From Marasmius tenuissimus (taxonomy: Eukaryota > Basidiomycota > Agaricomycetes > Agaricales > Marasmiaceae): a stretch of DNA of 64,000 bases. The stretch is taken from contig JAQOTA010000050.1 of the NCBI GenBank assembly GCA_029532415.1, positions 1,302,001 to 1,366,000 of the forward strand. Direction: 5' to 3'. A program made the position numbers and the translations under genes. The notes beneath the pieces are model-generated. The model saw nothing but the letters and a program-made list of their open reading frames with translations. It was not told the origin of the DNA and did no database searches. This document shows, piece by piece, positions 46,059 to 57,512 of the stretch (within the stretch, counting starts at the first letter, position 1; each line of letters starts with the position of its first letter).

Positions 46059-47834
46059 CTCCGGCCCTGGGACCGGCACAGTCAACCTCCGGACCGGCGT
46101 ATGTTCCTTTCCCCACAACCACCAATTTGGGCGGAATACAAGCGTTCGTTGCGCAAGATGATGGGTCGTCAGGAGTTCAAGAAAATTCGGAAAATTCGTA
46201 TCCCGACAAACCGTAACTCTTTACCGTTCTCAATTCCTTTGTTACATTCTTGAAATCTCTTCATCTTCTTTTAGTTTCTTATAACGAGCTGGCGAGGTAA
46301 TGTAGTATTACTTTACCTGAGTTACCTAAGTAGCGTAGTCAGCCAATCAGAATTGTTTCATTGTTTTACCACCACTACAACCAGTCCTCAAAACCCTCTC
46401 CCACAACATTCAAGCTCTCAAGACCTCGAAAGACTACTACATTCGATATTCTTCTGTTTCAAACGAGATTCATGCCTCGGCCCCAGCTTACATCAGGACT
46501 TGGGTACTAGCTCGCCCGATCTCTCGAATTTTTCGTGCACAGTACATGCTTAGCAATGTCACCTTCGAAATTTTCCCAACATTCGCGCTGTCTGAGGGGT
46601 GTAAACTCGTCTCGCTACGCTGGTATTTGATTACCTCCCAAGTAATGAAGGTCTTTATATCAAAATACACCTTGCTTCATCACTTGAGTGCGCCGTCTCT
46701 GAACGCTTCGAGCTTCAAGCGTCAAGCTTCAAGACCGAGGCCCTTCGGGAATAGATCAGCGCTCAGCCTCTCAAGCTATTTGCCTAATTGTTCAAGCGTG
46801 TGGCGAGTCTGTTGACAAAGAGGCTCTTGAAAAACCTCTATACCTTGATTCTCACACCCAGTAAGAGTCGAACAAAGGACCCACCGGATCTCGTTCGGTC
46901 TATCCAACGGTTTACTTTCGTTCAAAGGCATCGACACTCAGGCTCATGGTTTCGGGCTCAACACACCTTCATTGCGTCCCATATCGAGAGAAGAGGTACT
47001 TCCACCTGATCACCGACCGACCCGACTCGAGGGTATGTCAAGTCTTGCCAAAGTCGAAATTCATGACCGTCCCAAAACTGAAAATTCTCACGGTCAAACA
47101 GTCCAGATTCTCGGATGACCGAGTGTCGGTGAGCAAACTCTGATTCGCCACGTCCGAAGACTCACAAACCTTCAATACGCCACTGCTCAACCTGTGGTCT
47201 GGCATCACCGTCAACACTCCGGGGGCAACACCATTGAAACGCCGTTGTGAGTGCTTCTCTGCAGTCAAGATGGTTTCCTTTCATCCGCAACTCCAAGGCT
47301 CACCACGAACGTACCCAGAACTTGAGAACTCTGTTTTTTGTTAGTACTGACGGGTATATGAACCGACAATGCACCAGTCGATATCTCCCGCTGGCACATA
47401 GTTTCAGACTAGGCCTCTATAATCGGCGAACTTCATGCTCAATCTGGACGACAGAGAGGGATATGTGGTTTCACCTCGATGGTTATGTGCACCCGTCGCT
47501 CGTAAGCCGTTCTTTTCGCCGTGTTGTATGTCCGCGTTCACAGACTCTGAAGCTTGTGATTCGGCCTTGTCGAACGCCGCGTCTCACTAAAGACGCCCGT
47601 GAACCCGTTATATGAGATCGCCCGATGTCGAGAGCAAGAAGCTGAAACTATAATAATTAGTCCACATATTGATCAACGTATACCTACAAGTAGACACGAG
47701 AAACATACATGTACATACTCAAAAATCCACGACAGGCCCAGGAGACGAGCTCCATAAAAGTAAAAATTCTGAGACATTGAGACGCATTAAAATTCTTCGC
47801 CATCCCACGAAGTCGTCCAGACCCAAGGGGGTCA
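46059..47834. other. Intergenic between unit C and family-1 copy D
   Basis: About 46350-46960 is collinear with 63500-64000 (3' flank of family 2). The rest has no recognised gene; a 122-codon plus frame at 47247-47615 has no paralogue and is not called. Confidence 0.4.
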
Positions 47835-50190
47835 TCAGTTCTCCAGCGGTCGCTTTCGCGCTTCCTTTCGGTTGGACGCCGCACGGATCTTCTCTGTGAG
47901 CCTCGACCATCCGGAAAGCCTAGTGGAACGAAGTACAGTAGCATCGTTCAAGGTCTCGAACTCGTACTGGGAGCCGAACTCTTCCACATCGGGTGGTTCG
48001 CACTCGATCAGGTCTGCTGGAACAACAGTAAGAAGGGTGCAGGGCTTCAGTAGTTGGAATGTTTTGACTTGCCTGTTGCGGATTCGGCATCATCTTCGTA
48101 TATGGTGCTCAAACTTTCCGTTGGTTGTCTCCAGGGATCAAGTTCTTGCACCTGTACTCCCGCCAGCCGGGCATCGTAAGGATCCCCTGGGAGGAACGAA
48201 TCAGTATTCAACAGATTTTAGAACAAAGAAAAGGTACTTGCCGTATATCAGTTCCGGATATCCATGCTCCCGTGCGTAATCCCTTCCATCCCAATCATAG
48301 TTTTTCAACCTGAGATGATCTTCTACAAAATTATAGTCCCAACCGTTCCAACAAGACCCAACCCAATCCTTCAATTCCAGTCTGGGAATTCCAAGCTCCT
48401 CCCAATTCTCCTCGGCAATAACGTCTTTTCCTTGCGGGTCGTAGCTCCAATAAAACAGAGGTCGAGGAAATGGGTATGGTATACAACGCATATTGTTGAT
48501 GATCTTGGCACGTAGAGGTGGAACAAAAAGGTATAGCGGGGTTGAAGATGTCGTGGGGTCGTGATGGAAGGTGGTTGTGAGGGTGAATCCAACTTGATCA
48601 ATGTATGCTGAGTGGAACGAAAGATCAGACGAGGAAGGCAGGAGAGTTCTAGCGGGTACTTACCAACGTCCCTCACAACCTCGCAGCCATTGAAGGGAAG
48701 GGACTGGCAGAGGTAAGCAGCCCGAAGTTGACTGTAGTGCTGCCCTGAAATGCGCAAACCGAAGTCGAGGGTGACTTGGACATCACCAGTCTTGCGGAAG
48801 GAAAGGTCGACTCGCCAAGGTACTGAAATTGGTCAGCAAACGGAAGATTGTGTCGATGGGTGGACATACCCGAGCTGGAGAAGCTTGCTTTGACGTCGGG
48901 ATGCAAACTCTTGCAAACCCACTCGAGGGGAGGAGGGGAAGGAAAGTGGGCGAGGATTCCGGCCTTGTTTCCGTCGACGACAGACCCGAAAGTCAAGAAG
49001 CCGTGTTTGGCCCAGCTTGACAGATTGCTGATCCACCTCCATTCCAATGACGCAACCAGGCACAAAACATCTCCGAGGGTTTCCTCAACGCAGGCAACGA
49101 TTTCGTTGGGATCGAGTTGTCGAAGAGTGTCTTGGCGAAGTGGGGGGAAGTGGGTGAGGGATGGTATGAAGAAATTTTCACTCGGTGGGTCGATGGCAGC
49201 AGAAGCTGGATTGTAATGCCAACTCAGAGTCTTGAGATTCACCGACCAATCCCTCGGACGATCCGTAACCTGATTGCTGTTATTAACTAGTCAATAGTAA
49301 AAACAACCACCTCACCCTAAACATCACAGTCTCGTCGTAGCGCAAAGACTCGATTGCAGCCATCTGAAGAAACTCACTGTCAGAACGTACAAGAAGCTCA
49401 GATACTGAACATACATTTGTATACATGAAGTAGTAATATGCAATGCGGCTCTTTTCGAACAACTCAATGACATATCCCCATCCATCCGCAAGTTCTACGA
49501 CATGTCAGCATCTACAATTAAAACACCTGACAGGAGACCTACCATCGTGTGCAATCAGCGTCGATAGATTGGACCCACTGAATGCAAATAGTTGAGACAG
49601 GTATGGCGACCTGGATGGCATCAGTATCATTATAGAGACAGGGTGCTGAATAACATACCGCAGCGACGTCGCAGCCTTCAATACACATCCTAACACCTAC
49701 AGCAAGTCAACAAATGTTTACTATATCGGAAAAGCCATCGCTCACCAATTCGAACCCGCCATCATCATCACTTTTGCGCACTGGCTCATACTTCGTCACA
49801 GTAAACAGTCCGCCGATCCCGACAACCTCCGCAGTTTGTGTTGTCTTCCTAACCATGACTGCCCGAGGTTCCGGCGATGTCGAGGTTCCACCTTCAGATT
49901 CGGGCCTGACGGTAACAGATATGACTTGGGTTGAGAGATGGCGCCGATAGATGATGTCGCCATCGATGATACGTCGATAGGTTTTCCCGTACTAGACAGA
50001 AGGACCAACGATAAGCGGCGTTCGTTATTGGATGAGACGTTCTACGGACCACTTCAACAACCCGATCATCTGTGTGAGTGCATTGGTAGGAGTGATTATT
50101 CGTTATTGCATCTCCATGCACGATCCGAAAATCAGCATGGGGTCCCATTATTGTGCCTTGGGCATTGGCGAAATGGCTCGCGCCGCTCAT
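47835..50190 (-). CDS. Family-1 paralogue D, hypothetical protein
   Basis: Starts MSGASHFANAQGTIMGPHAD at 50190. It shows YGKTYRRIIDGDIIYRRHLS, SPYLSQLFAFSGSNLSTLIA, WSVNLKTLSWHYNPASAAID, LRQDTLRQLDPNEIVACVEE, VDLSFRKTGDVQVTLDFGLR, MRCIPYPFPRPLFYWSYDPQ and YDWDGRDYAREHGYPELIYG. The terminal exon ends at 47835 (LRSTRLSGWSRLTEKIRAAS). Frames are open in every segment inspected. No family-2 gene lies upstream of this copy; the next 0.4 kb is unrelated. Confidence 0.7.
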
Positions 50191-50623
50191 CGAATGGGAT
50201 AGAGTCAAGTGGTGGGAGGGAAGATGGGGGGGAAGAAGAAAGAGACAAGCTGTTGCGACTAGTTGCTGTGTTAACTATATAAGACAATCACAGCCCGTCT
50301 CGTGTTCCAATCCCCACTATATCTCCCCCTACTGAGATGGTCACCTGGTGTGTCCCTGGTAATCGTAGGCTCGTCGTGCGGGTCCAATAGGAATCCACGA
50401 GAAATGGTTGCTTCGATGACAGAGGTTGCGCCCAGAGAGGGCGAGGTCAAGAAGGAAACCTAAGGATCATCGGTCTTCAAGTTCGCCGCTTAAGTTCGTG
50501 AGAACGAACCTCCGTGGGTGGCGGATTTATCGATGGAGACGGTGAGATATTCCACCGTTCGATGAACGACCTATAGTCGACAGTAATGGTTGTGAGCTCG
50601 TGAAGAAGAATGTGTGTGCCCTC
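50191..50623. other. Intergenic, no gene recognised
   Basis: 5' flank of family-1 copy D. Nothing else identified. Confidence 0.4.
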
Positions 50624-51002
50624 TTACCCCTCTAAACTTGCTGTTCTCTTCTTGTACTCTTCGGCGATCAGTTCCTGGCCACCACGATTGGACACATCCC
50701 TTAAATTTTTAACTGATTCGGCGCAACGCCTGCAACAAAAACCAACGTATTCATTATTCTTGTACTCCAGAGTAAAGCGGGAAAACCTCACCTTGACCAA
50801 CCTATTCCTCAGAATTAACCCAAAATCCGAAATGAGCTTGAGCGCATCCGAGTTGGTCAACTTCAGCGACGTCAATAACTGTCTGAAAAGTATACGTCAA
50901 GAACGGTGCAGAGGGCGAGCCGGTGGAGAAGATGGCAGAGACCAGTATAGAAGATAGCCCTGACTCAGCCCCACAACGGAGAATCTTGGTAGGTTTGAGC
51001 AT
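50624..51002 (-). CDS. Possible small gene, unrecognised
   Basis: A compact minus-strand frame (50875-50624) reads like protein: SDFGLILRNRLVKVRFSRF, then NNEYVGFCCRRCAESVKNL, ending at 50624 after KKRTASLEG. An ATG at 51002 opens a second frame (MLKPTKILRCGAESG) that could be an upstream exon, with an acceptor-like cag near 50888. I could not place a convincing donor. No paralogue in the window and no known domain. It could be spurious. Confidence 0.2.
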
Positions 51003-51019
51003 AGATGAGGAGGAAGGGT

Positions 51020-51660
51020 GAATGGGATTCAGAAGGGCGTCGTGTAGGGTGGCGTTGACAAGGTTCGGCGTGCTTCATGAGACTCAATGTACTCGACGGA
51101 GATTCCGGTATCTCGAAAGGGCGTCATAGAGGTCTTTTTTGCGTACTTTCGGCTCGTAGAAACGCGTCCTAGAGTCAATCAGACGCGACAGAGGAGCTGA
51201 GCCAAGTCTGAAATCAATGAAGGGCCATATTCGTGATGATAAATAGACTTACGGCTTGCTTCCAAGAGAAAGCCGTCGATAGTCTTGTATGAGCCATAGT
51301 TGGGCGAATTTTACCCAACATTCAGCGAAATCGGACCGGCTGTGGTGGTTGCAGAAGAAGCCGCGTTGCACGGGCGCTTAGCCGGACAACAAATCTCACC
51401 TTGACCACCACGATCAACTACGGCTCAGAACATCCGCTCACCTTCCCATTCCTTCCTCACCTCTGTACCTCAAGTCAATGCATTTTTCCTCGACCCGTTC
51501 AAGTTCATTTACAAATGCTTGAAGAAAGCTATCGGTGCTATCGCATCCTTTCGCCGAAATGGAGGCCACATATGCATGGAGTAGGGACCGACAAGATTCA
51601 GGTGGGAAGGCATTGGTAGACGGGATGGCATAGCATGAGTTAGGCTCGAAAATGACCAGT
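51020..51660 (+). repeat. Third partial copy of the degenerate duplicated region
   Basis: Collinear with about 30210-30780 and about 56460-57010. Shared marks include the phrase ctttcggctcgtagaaacgc and the EATYTW/EATYAW-coding stretch near its end. It stops just before the SEC63 fragment. Confidence 0.65.
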
Positions 51661-51875
51661 ATGTGGCTTGTACTCCAAAGAACCGCGATTGAACAGCCCA
51701 GGTACCCTAGCATGCCAGTGTACGTTTGAGACGACTATTTTCGACAGCTCTCGGACGATAATCGAACGCCTCCACGGCAGCTCCAACCCCAACCCCCAAG
51801 ATACCCGCTTCTGGGTCCACATATCCATCGCCAACTCAAATGACGTCGATTGTCACCCACACAGGACGCCGGGAG

Positions 51876-52152
51876 AACAGACAATTCGATGTGCTCAAGT
51901 CGTCCTTTCTCAATGTCACAAATTCACGCCATTGGCTCGTTTCCGAAACGCATTGAATCTTTACGAGTATGGTCATCACTCAACAGTTCCTACCCCAGAA
52001 CCTGTCTGTCTCGCTCGCCTTCCCGATATCAACTACTCAGAGGTCGTAGATGGGAACGACCTCGATTTCAGTAGGATATTATCAACGATATATTACCGCA
52101 GAAGGCTGACGGTTGGGCTGGAATGTGGAGGCAGTTGATGAGCGCGGTCGTG
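51876..52152 (+). pseudogene. Decayed SEC63 fragment
   Basis: Nucleotide similarity to SEC63 exon 7 (about 11790-12100), in the same order and orientation. Matching phrases run from aaca(g/a)ac through caagtcgt(c/t)ct and ctcaatg, attggctcgt, ccccagaa, and cggtatcaaatactc/cgatatcaactactc to ggtcgt. I estimate roughly 60-65% identity. The reading frame is broken several times, so it cannot encode the domain. Neighbouring SEC63 exons were not found, so this is a small, old, partial copy about 40 kb from the intact gene. Confidence 0.72.
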
Positions 52153-52624
52153 TGCATGTTTCAGGCTTGGAAAATCCAGGAGGTGAGCTTGCATGCTTAT
52201 TCTCGATGATCACAACACTCATGACACTCGTGAGCAGCTCTCCCCTCTGCCGTTCATCCACAACTTCGTAATCTCCAATCGTAACGCCTTACCATGTAAA
52301 TGTAACCAGCGATCGACCAACTTCACGGTACAACCGTCGCTTAGCAGGTGGAGTGGTAGGGCAGTCTGTGGAGAAGGCGAACCGTCAGATTGAGAGCGAG
52401 TCAGGAAGAAAGACTACGAAACCTACCCGCTCTCGAGCTTACGACGCGAGATTGGCGGCATATTAGTGTAGGTCCGAGATGGTACGGTGAGGCCTATGAG
52501 GAGAAGATGTTCACGGTAGACATATTGTATTCAAACAACGAACCCTGGGGATCCATAACACGTTGAAAGGGAACAAAAAACAAAGAAATTGAGCTGGCTC
52601 AGATGGCTTAGAGAATTTCTGCCA
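52153..52624. other. Intergenic, no gene recognised
   Basis: Sits between the SEC63 fragment and the left edge of duplication copy 2. Nothing identified. Confidence 0.4.
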
Positions 52625-52756
52625 TGGGATCGGAGGCGCGATCATGTGAGGGCGCGACGCGCCTAAACACATGAAAGACCCATGTCATGTGACTTTGTTG
52701 AACCCAGATTCTACCCTTCGGCGCCTTTCCGCCTTCCTTCTCTTCATTGAACAATC

Positions 52757-54153
52757 ATGTTGCACTTCGTATTTGAGTCTCTCACTCGCTCTCTCTCCGT
52801 TTCTTCACTTTCTAAGTGGTTGAATCGGGTTCTTCATCCGCCAACCGTCCTTGTCGAGGAGGTTCCAGTCCTCATACCTTCTCGAACGTTCTCGCTTCCT
52901 CCCAGTAGGAGCCTAGACGTCCCTCTCGCCAACGAGGGCTACGACACGCTATGGCAAGTCGGCATCGGCATACTCGTATTGGTACTCTTCTCTTCACTTG
53001 CCCTGGTCTCCCAGAAGGTATGTTTGCTATTTACTTCCCATTTTTACTTCTGCTAATCGACTCTTCCTTTTAGGCGTGGGCTCGACAATCTCTCGTATTC
53101 ATGTTCTTTATTCCTGTTGCGATTGTCGCGTACACCTCTCCCACCCTTCTCGATACCATAGTCTCTCTGGATGTCGTTGCGTTGAGCACCGATATTCTCG
53201 ATTGGTTGGGGCTCGCTTATACAGGCGTTGTTGAGTGGTCGACTGTAAGCCTGTCAACATCGCCCAACGTCGTCGGAGATCTCATCTCTGCAACGGCTCG
53301 AATGGCGGACTTCCTCGTCTTCTGGTCAAGCCTTGCTGCAAGTCTCGCGACCATCGTCAACTCTCTCGCCACCATCATCGTCAGATCTCTCATCAGCATC
53401 GGCCTCGACATCGCCAAAGGCCATCTCGCCATTGTCGCTTGGGTCTTCGAAAGTCTTACCACCACTCCTCTCCCAACATTCGTCGAGTTCTGGGACGCCG
53501 TCACCGCCTACTGGACGTTACTCGCACTCAAGTTGTGTATCGAAGCTGTCACTCAAGAATTCATGTCGTCCCTTTCCGCACACCGAGCTGCACACCCCAA
53601 CTCTCTCACTCGCAGCAAGCTGCTCATCATCGCCGCGGCCGATGCGAAGAAGGCATTCATCAACTGGATCCTCATCGAAGTCGTGCTCTTCGCCAAATTC
53701 TACTTTATGTTTTGCGTAACCCTCGCGGCGTTTATCTTCTTCAAAGACGAGGACAAGCTCAGATTCATCCAAAGCCATTCAATTCTTCGCCACAGCTATA
53801 ACCTCCTGTCGCCCGTCTACAGATTATCTCGATCGGCTGTGATCCACATCTATCATTTCTACTCGACTCTTCGTGCCTGTCTCACCTTCATGTCTCGAGC
53901 ATTCACTCTAGAAATCATTATCACCTTGCCTACCTGGAAGCAAATCAAGGCTGGACACCTCAACACCTGCGGCCTCAACTTCGTCTCATGGGACGATAGT
54001 GAGTGGCTGTGGGACGACAGCGACTTGTACGACCGCGGCAAGCTTGGGCTTTACACCAAAGGCGGGTGGTACGAGGGGGCCTGGCGGGCAGGCTACGCCT
54101 GGTTCTTGCTCTATATCATGGTTGGTCCGGATCTGGGTCGTCCGACACCTTAA
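52757..54153 (+). CDS. Multi-pass membrane protein of unknown function, copy 2 (intact)
   Basis: Exons 52757-53017 and 53074-54153 (56-nt intron) give 446 residues. It begins MLHFVFESLTRSLSVSSLSK. Membrane segments follow at LWQVGIGILVLVLFSSLAL, SLVFMFFIPVAIVAYTSP, the VAWVFESL to AYWTLLAL region and FAKFYFMFCVTLAAFIFF. After the last span comes a soluble tail with DDSEWLWDDSDLYDRGKLG and GWYEGAWRAGYAWFLLYIMV. Relative to copy 1 it has a 4-residue insertion (HRAA region, 53581-53592) and the unshifted C terminus, which I take as ancestral. The upstream sequence has no transposon. No family recognised; basidiomycete-restricted is a guess. Confidence 0.75.
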
Positions 54154-57100
54154 AATTCGCCGCCATCCTCTACCGTCCTATTCCCACACGTACATTGCTA
54201 TCCGACATCCTATCGACATCGCTACTATCTCGGTCGCAGGCGACAAACGTCGAACGAACAGGAAATGGAGGAAAATATCTCAGCATCAACATCTAAGTAG
54301 GGCGTCGTGTAGTCTTGAGCCTCGCTCGACTGAGGACTCCGCCCTACTCGTCCGGAGGGTTGCAGCCGATGAGCTCCCCTCCAACGTTTTGGTATAGGGA
54401 GGTGATGTAATGGCAACATCAGCCGGAGACTCAAGGTTGTGTCCCTTGAGCCCTGTACCAGGCCTTGCGCCGAAACCAAGCCATAATTCAAGTTACGGGG
54501 GGTGTTTGACACGCGACACAGGATTTCTGGAATGACGGAGATGTGCTTTACTCCGTAGGGTATGGGGAGGAGGTGTGTTTTGATGGGAACATCGCCTTTG
54601 TCTACTCGAGCGGTGTCACTCGAGCCTTGTACCTGGCCTTTATTTTTGGCCGAAACCCACCCACTGGACGTTTCGCGATTGATGACTTACGAGTTTTTAC
54701 GAGTTATGGAATGCTACAAGTATGTACAAGTCATGATTATTTATGAGTTACGAGGAGTATCTAGTTATTGCGGATGCTGGTTGTGTAGTTGTAGATTTTA
54801 GTATGAGCCGTTGTCTTTACCGGTATACAAGTTTGTATTCGAGAACTTCAATCGAAACGAACTTCAAATCTCCTTCTTTGCCCTGACTGAGCCTCGTTTC
54901 TCCCTTTAAAACTACTCGGAATTCTCTCCTCTTGGTTTCCGAGTGGGTTAGTGACGTGCCTGCCTGATCTAGGTAGACTATGTCAAAAGAAGGCGATCAA
55001 AATAAGACGGTGTTCAGGACGTACTGTTCTTAAAATTCCTATAATTCCCTTCTTAGGGAGCCACCGCCGCAGAGCTCGAGCTCCAAGCCTCAAGGTTACC
55101 GAAGAGGTAGATTTACTAGTAATTGTTGAGCGAGAAGTCCTATGAGTAAGTGTAAGGCCATCGTCAAGAACAGGCACAGGATCTACTCACAATACCCCGA
55201 CGGAGATGCAGTCAAGCATCAGGTGGAGAATAACGTGTACCGACCCGGCAGTCCAACGTTACTTGTCGCCCACATAACCTTCTGACGCCCGAGGACCTAG
55301 GGAGTCAATGATCGACCTTGAGTATCTTGAGAGGTACTGAAAGACGTCCTGAATAACTTGTATCTTTCGAACAATAATGAATCACTTACACCCATTGTCT
55401 CGCTCACCACTCCGAATTGTCCCAGAAGACGTTATTGTTGCACGTATTTCCGAGCTTGCCCTTGTCCAAATCCCCGCTCTGGAAGTCTGACCTTACGCAA
55501 GAGCAGGTCGAAGCGTGGCTGAGCCCGAACATCCTCAATTCCCTATCCCTTGCCTCTGTGCTACTAGCTGCCTTCTAATCCCGAGAAGCCATATCCAAAA
55601 ACCTCGTCTCTGGGGAAGCCGACATTGGATATGAGGGATCAAACGTATCTCAAGGCGACGAAGTCTGCTTCGTATTCCGAGTCCAATCCATGAGTAAATG
55701 GGTCGCCCGAATGATCATCTTGAATGGAGTAGCTGAGGAAGCGAGGCCTGCGTCGAAAGAGTGCCAGGTAAGAGGGTACAGGACCGTCCATCTCACTGTC
55801 TTGGCACGTCTAGGTAAGGAGGATAGAACGAAAAGTGACATTGGAAAGCGTGCTAGCATGGTTTGATAGAGTATCGGTGCAAAGGAATGAACGTTGGTTG
55901 GGCGATGTGCTTCGGAGAGGAGAGAGGGAGATGAATTCAGCGATCGGAGGAGGCGAGTGAGGGGGGTCTGGATAGGGTTTCTAGATCTGGATCTTGTGAC
56001 TATCCAATGGGACGTCTATTTTGTGCAGCAGCGAGCTATCGTACGCAATGTCTTCGCCTCCACCATCAAGACTGATGCCCTCCTCCGTCTGGCTATTTCG
56101 TTGCATCCGCTCGAGCATTGTCTTCACCCTTCGTGTCGCCACGAGTCAAACAATGTAAAACGCGGAACCGATGCAAGCTGGTTAGCGAGGATTTGCATCA
56201 TCGAGGGAGCCAAACAGGTCTCTCTCATCTCGAGGACTCATGAATCCTTCCCAGCCCTGGTAGGTATACGAAGATGTTCAGAGAACTCGCTGCCCATGAT
56301 GGGAGCTAGCCTGCGAGGTGCGATCGTGATAACAAGGTCCGTGAATGCTGAGAATGCATGAGTGTGAAGGTGGAGGAGACGGGAGGGATATCCTTAAAGT
56401 GTGAGATCAGCCGGGCCGAGTGAGCGCACAGTGTACGGATAACAGGGAGGAAAGGTGGCCAGTCACGGTGAATGGGAACTTGGGAGCCAAGATTCGGCGT
56501 CCCTCATTTTGAGACTGGATATCCTGAGCGGATACTCCTGGCATCTTGAAAGGACACAATGAAAGGTTTTTTATGCACTTTTGGCTCGTAGAAACGCGTC
56601 CTGGAGGCGACAAAAAGGGGTGGAGAGGAGGCCACATTCGTGTTGATACCTTGACTCACAGCTTGAGAATCCAGGCGAGACTCTTCAATAGTCTCGTTTG
56701 CGATGTAGCTTGGTAGGCCTCAGCCGACATTCAACAAAATTGAGAGAAAAAATCGATCGAGGTGGTTGTGATTGGAAAAGAAGCCGATGCACGGGCGCTT
56801 CGGAAGGCAACGAGTTCTCGACCACCATCAATCCGGTTCCGAACATTTGCCGTTCACAAGAACCCAAAGGTTTCGTCGTGTCTAGCCAGCGCTCTTCTAC
56901 TGGAATGGAAGCTACATATACATAGAGTGGGACCAACAGGATTGAAGGATGGGAAGACACGGAAATATGAGATGTGGTGGCTTGAAAATGACCAGTACGT
57001 GCATCTTCTCTAGCACCGTGACTGATCAGCTAAGAGATCCACGACTTTGTGCTCCATCCCTCGTTAAAGCTGATAACCTTGCCTTCCACGATTGTGATTT

Positions 57101-57512
57101 CTCACGAACAGGGTGGAACTATCTATCACCGGCCAACTCGCGGTGCCGCCGTAGCCCAGCAATCTCATCGTTCATCAAACGCTACGACGCGAGGCTCGAG
57201 GACCTCCCAAGACTTTTTCGTTGGCCTTCTCTCTGATCTTGACCTACTCCGATTTTGTATCCCCGATAGACACCGATAAACATTGCTTAACCACGGGTCT
57301 CGCTCGACAACGCGCAAGCCATCGGGAAGAACGTATGTCGCGAGGGAAAAGGTTGTGCTGAGTTAAAGGACAGGCTCAGACGACGAATAGATGGTTGACA
57401 TGGGACAGGGACGTGTCGGACAAGGAGGAGATGGCCATTATACGACACGGAAGATATCAAGGTCAGAAGTCTCCATCCTTTCCCAGACATTGCACAGTAC
57501 GCAGGATTACCC
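54154..57512. other. Duplicated flank and degenerate region, copy 2
   Basis: Counterpart of 20454-22078 joined directly to 29566-31235. A 155-codon plus frame at 55894-56361 partly matches broken frames in copy 1, so an old gene may have existed, but none is intact in both. Confidence 0.45.

Larger units (their letters stand above)
52625..57512 (+). repeat. Segmental duplication, copy 2 (uninterrupted)
   Basis: Collinear with 18034-31235 minus the two insertions. Identity is highest in and around the membrane-protein gene (52757-54830) and falls toward the right end. Confidence 0.85.
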
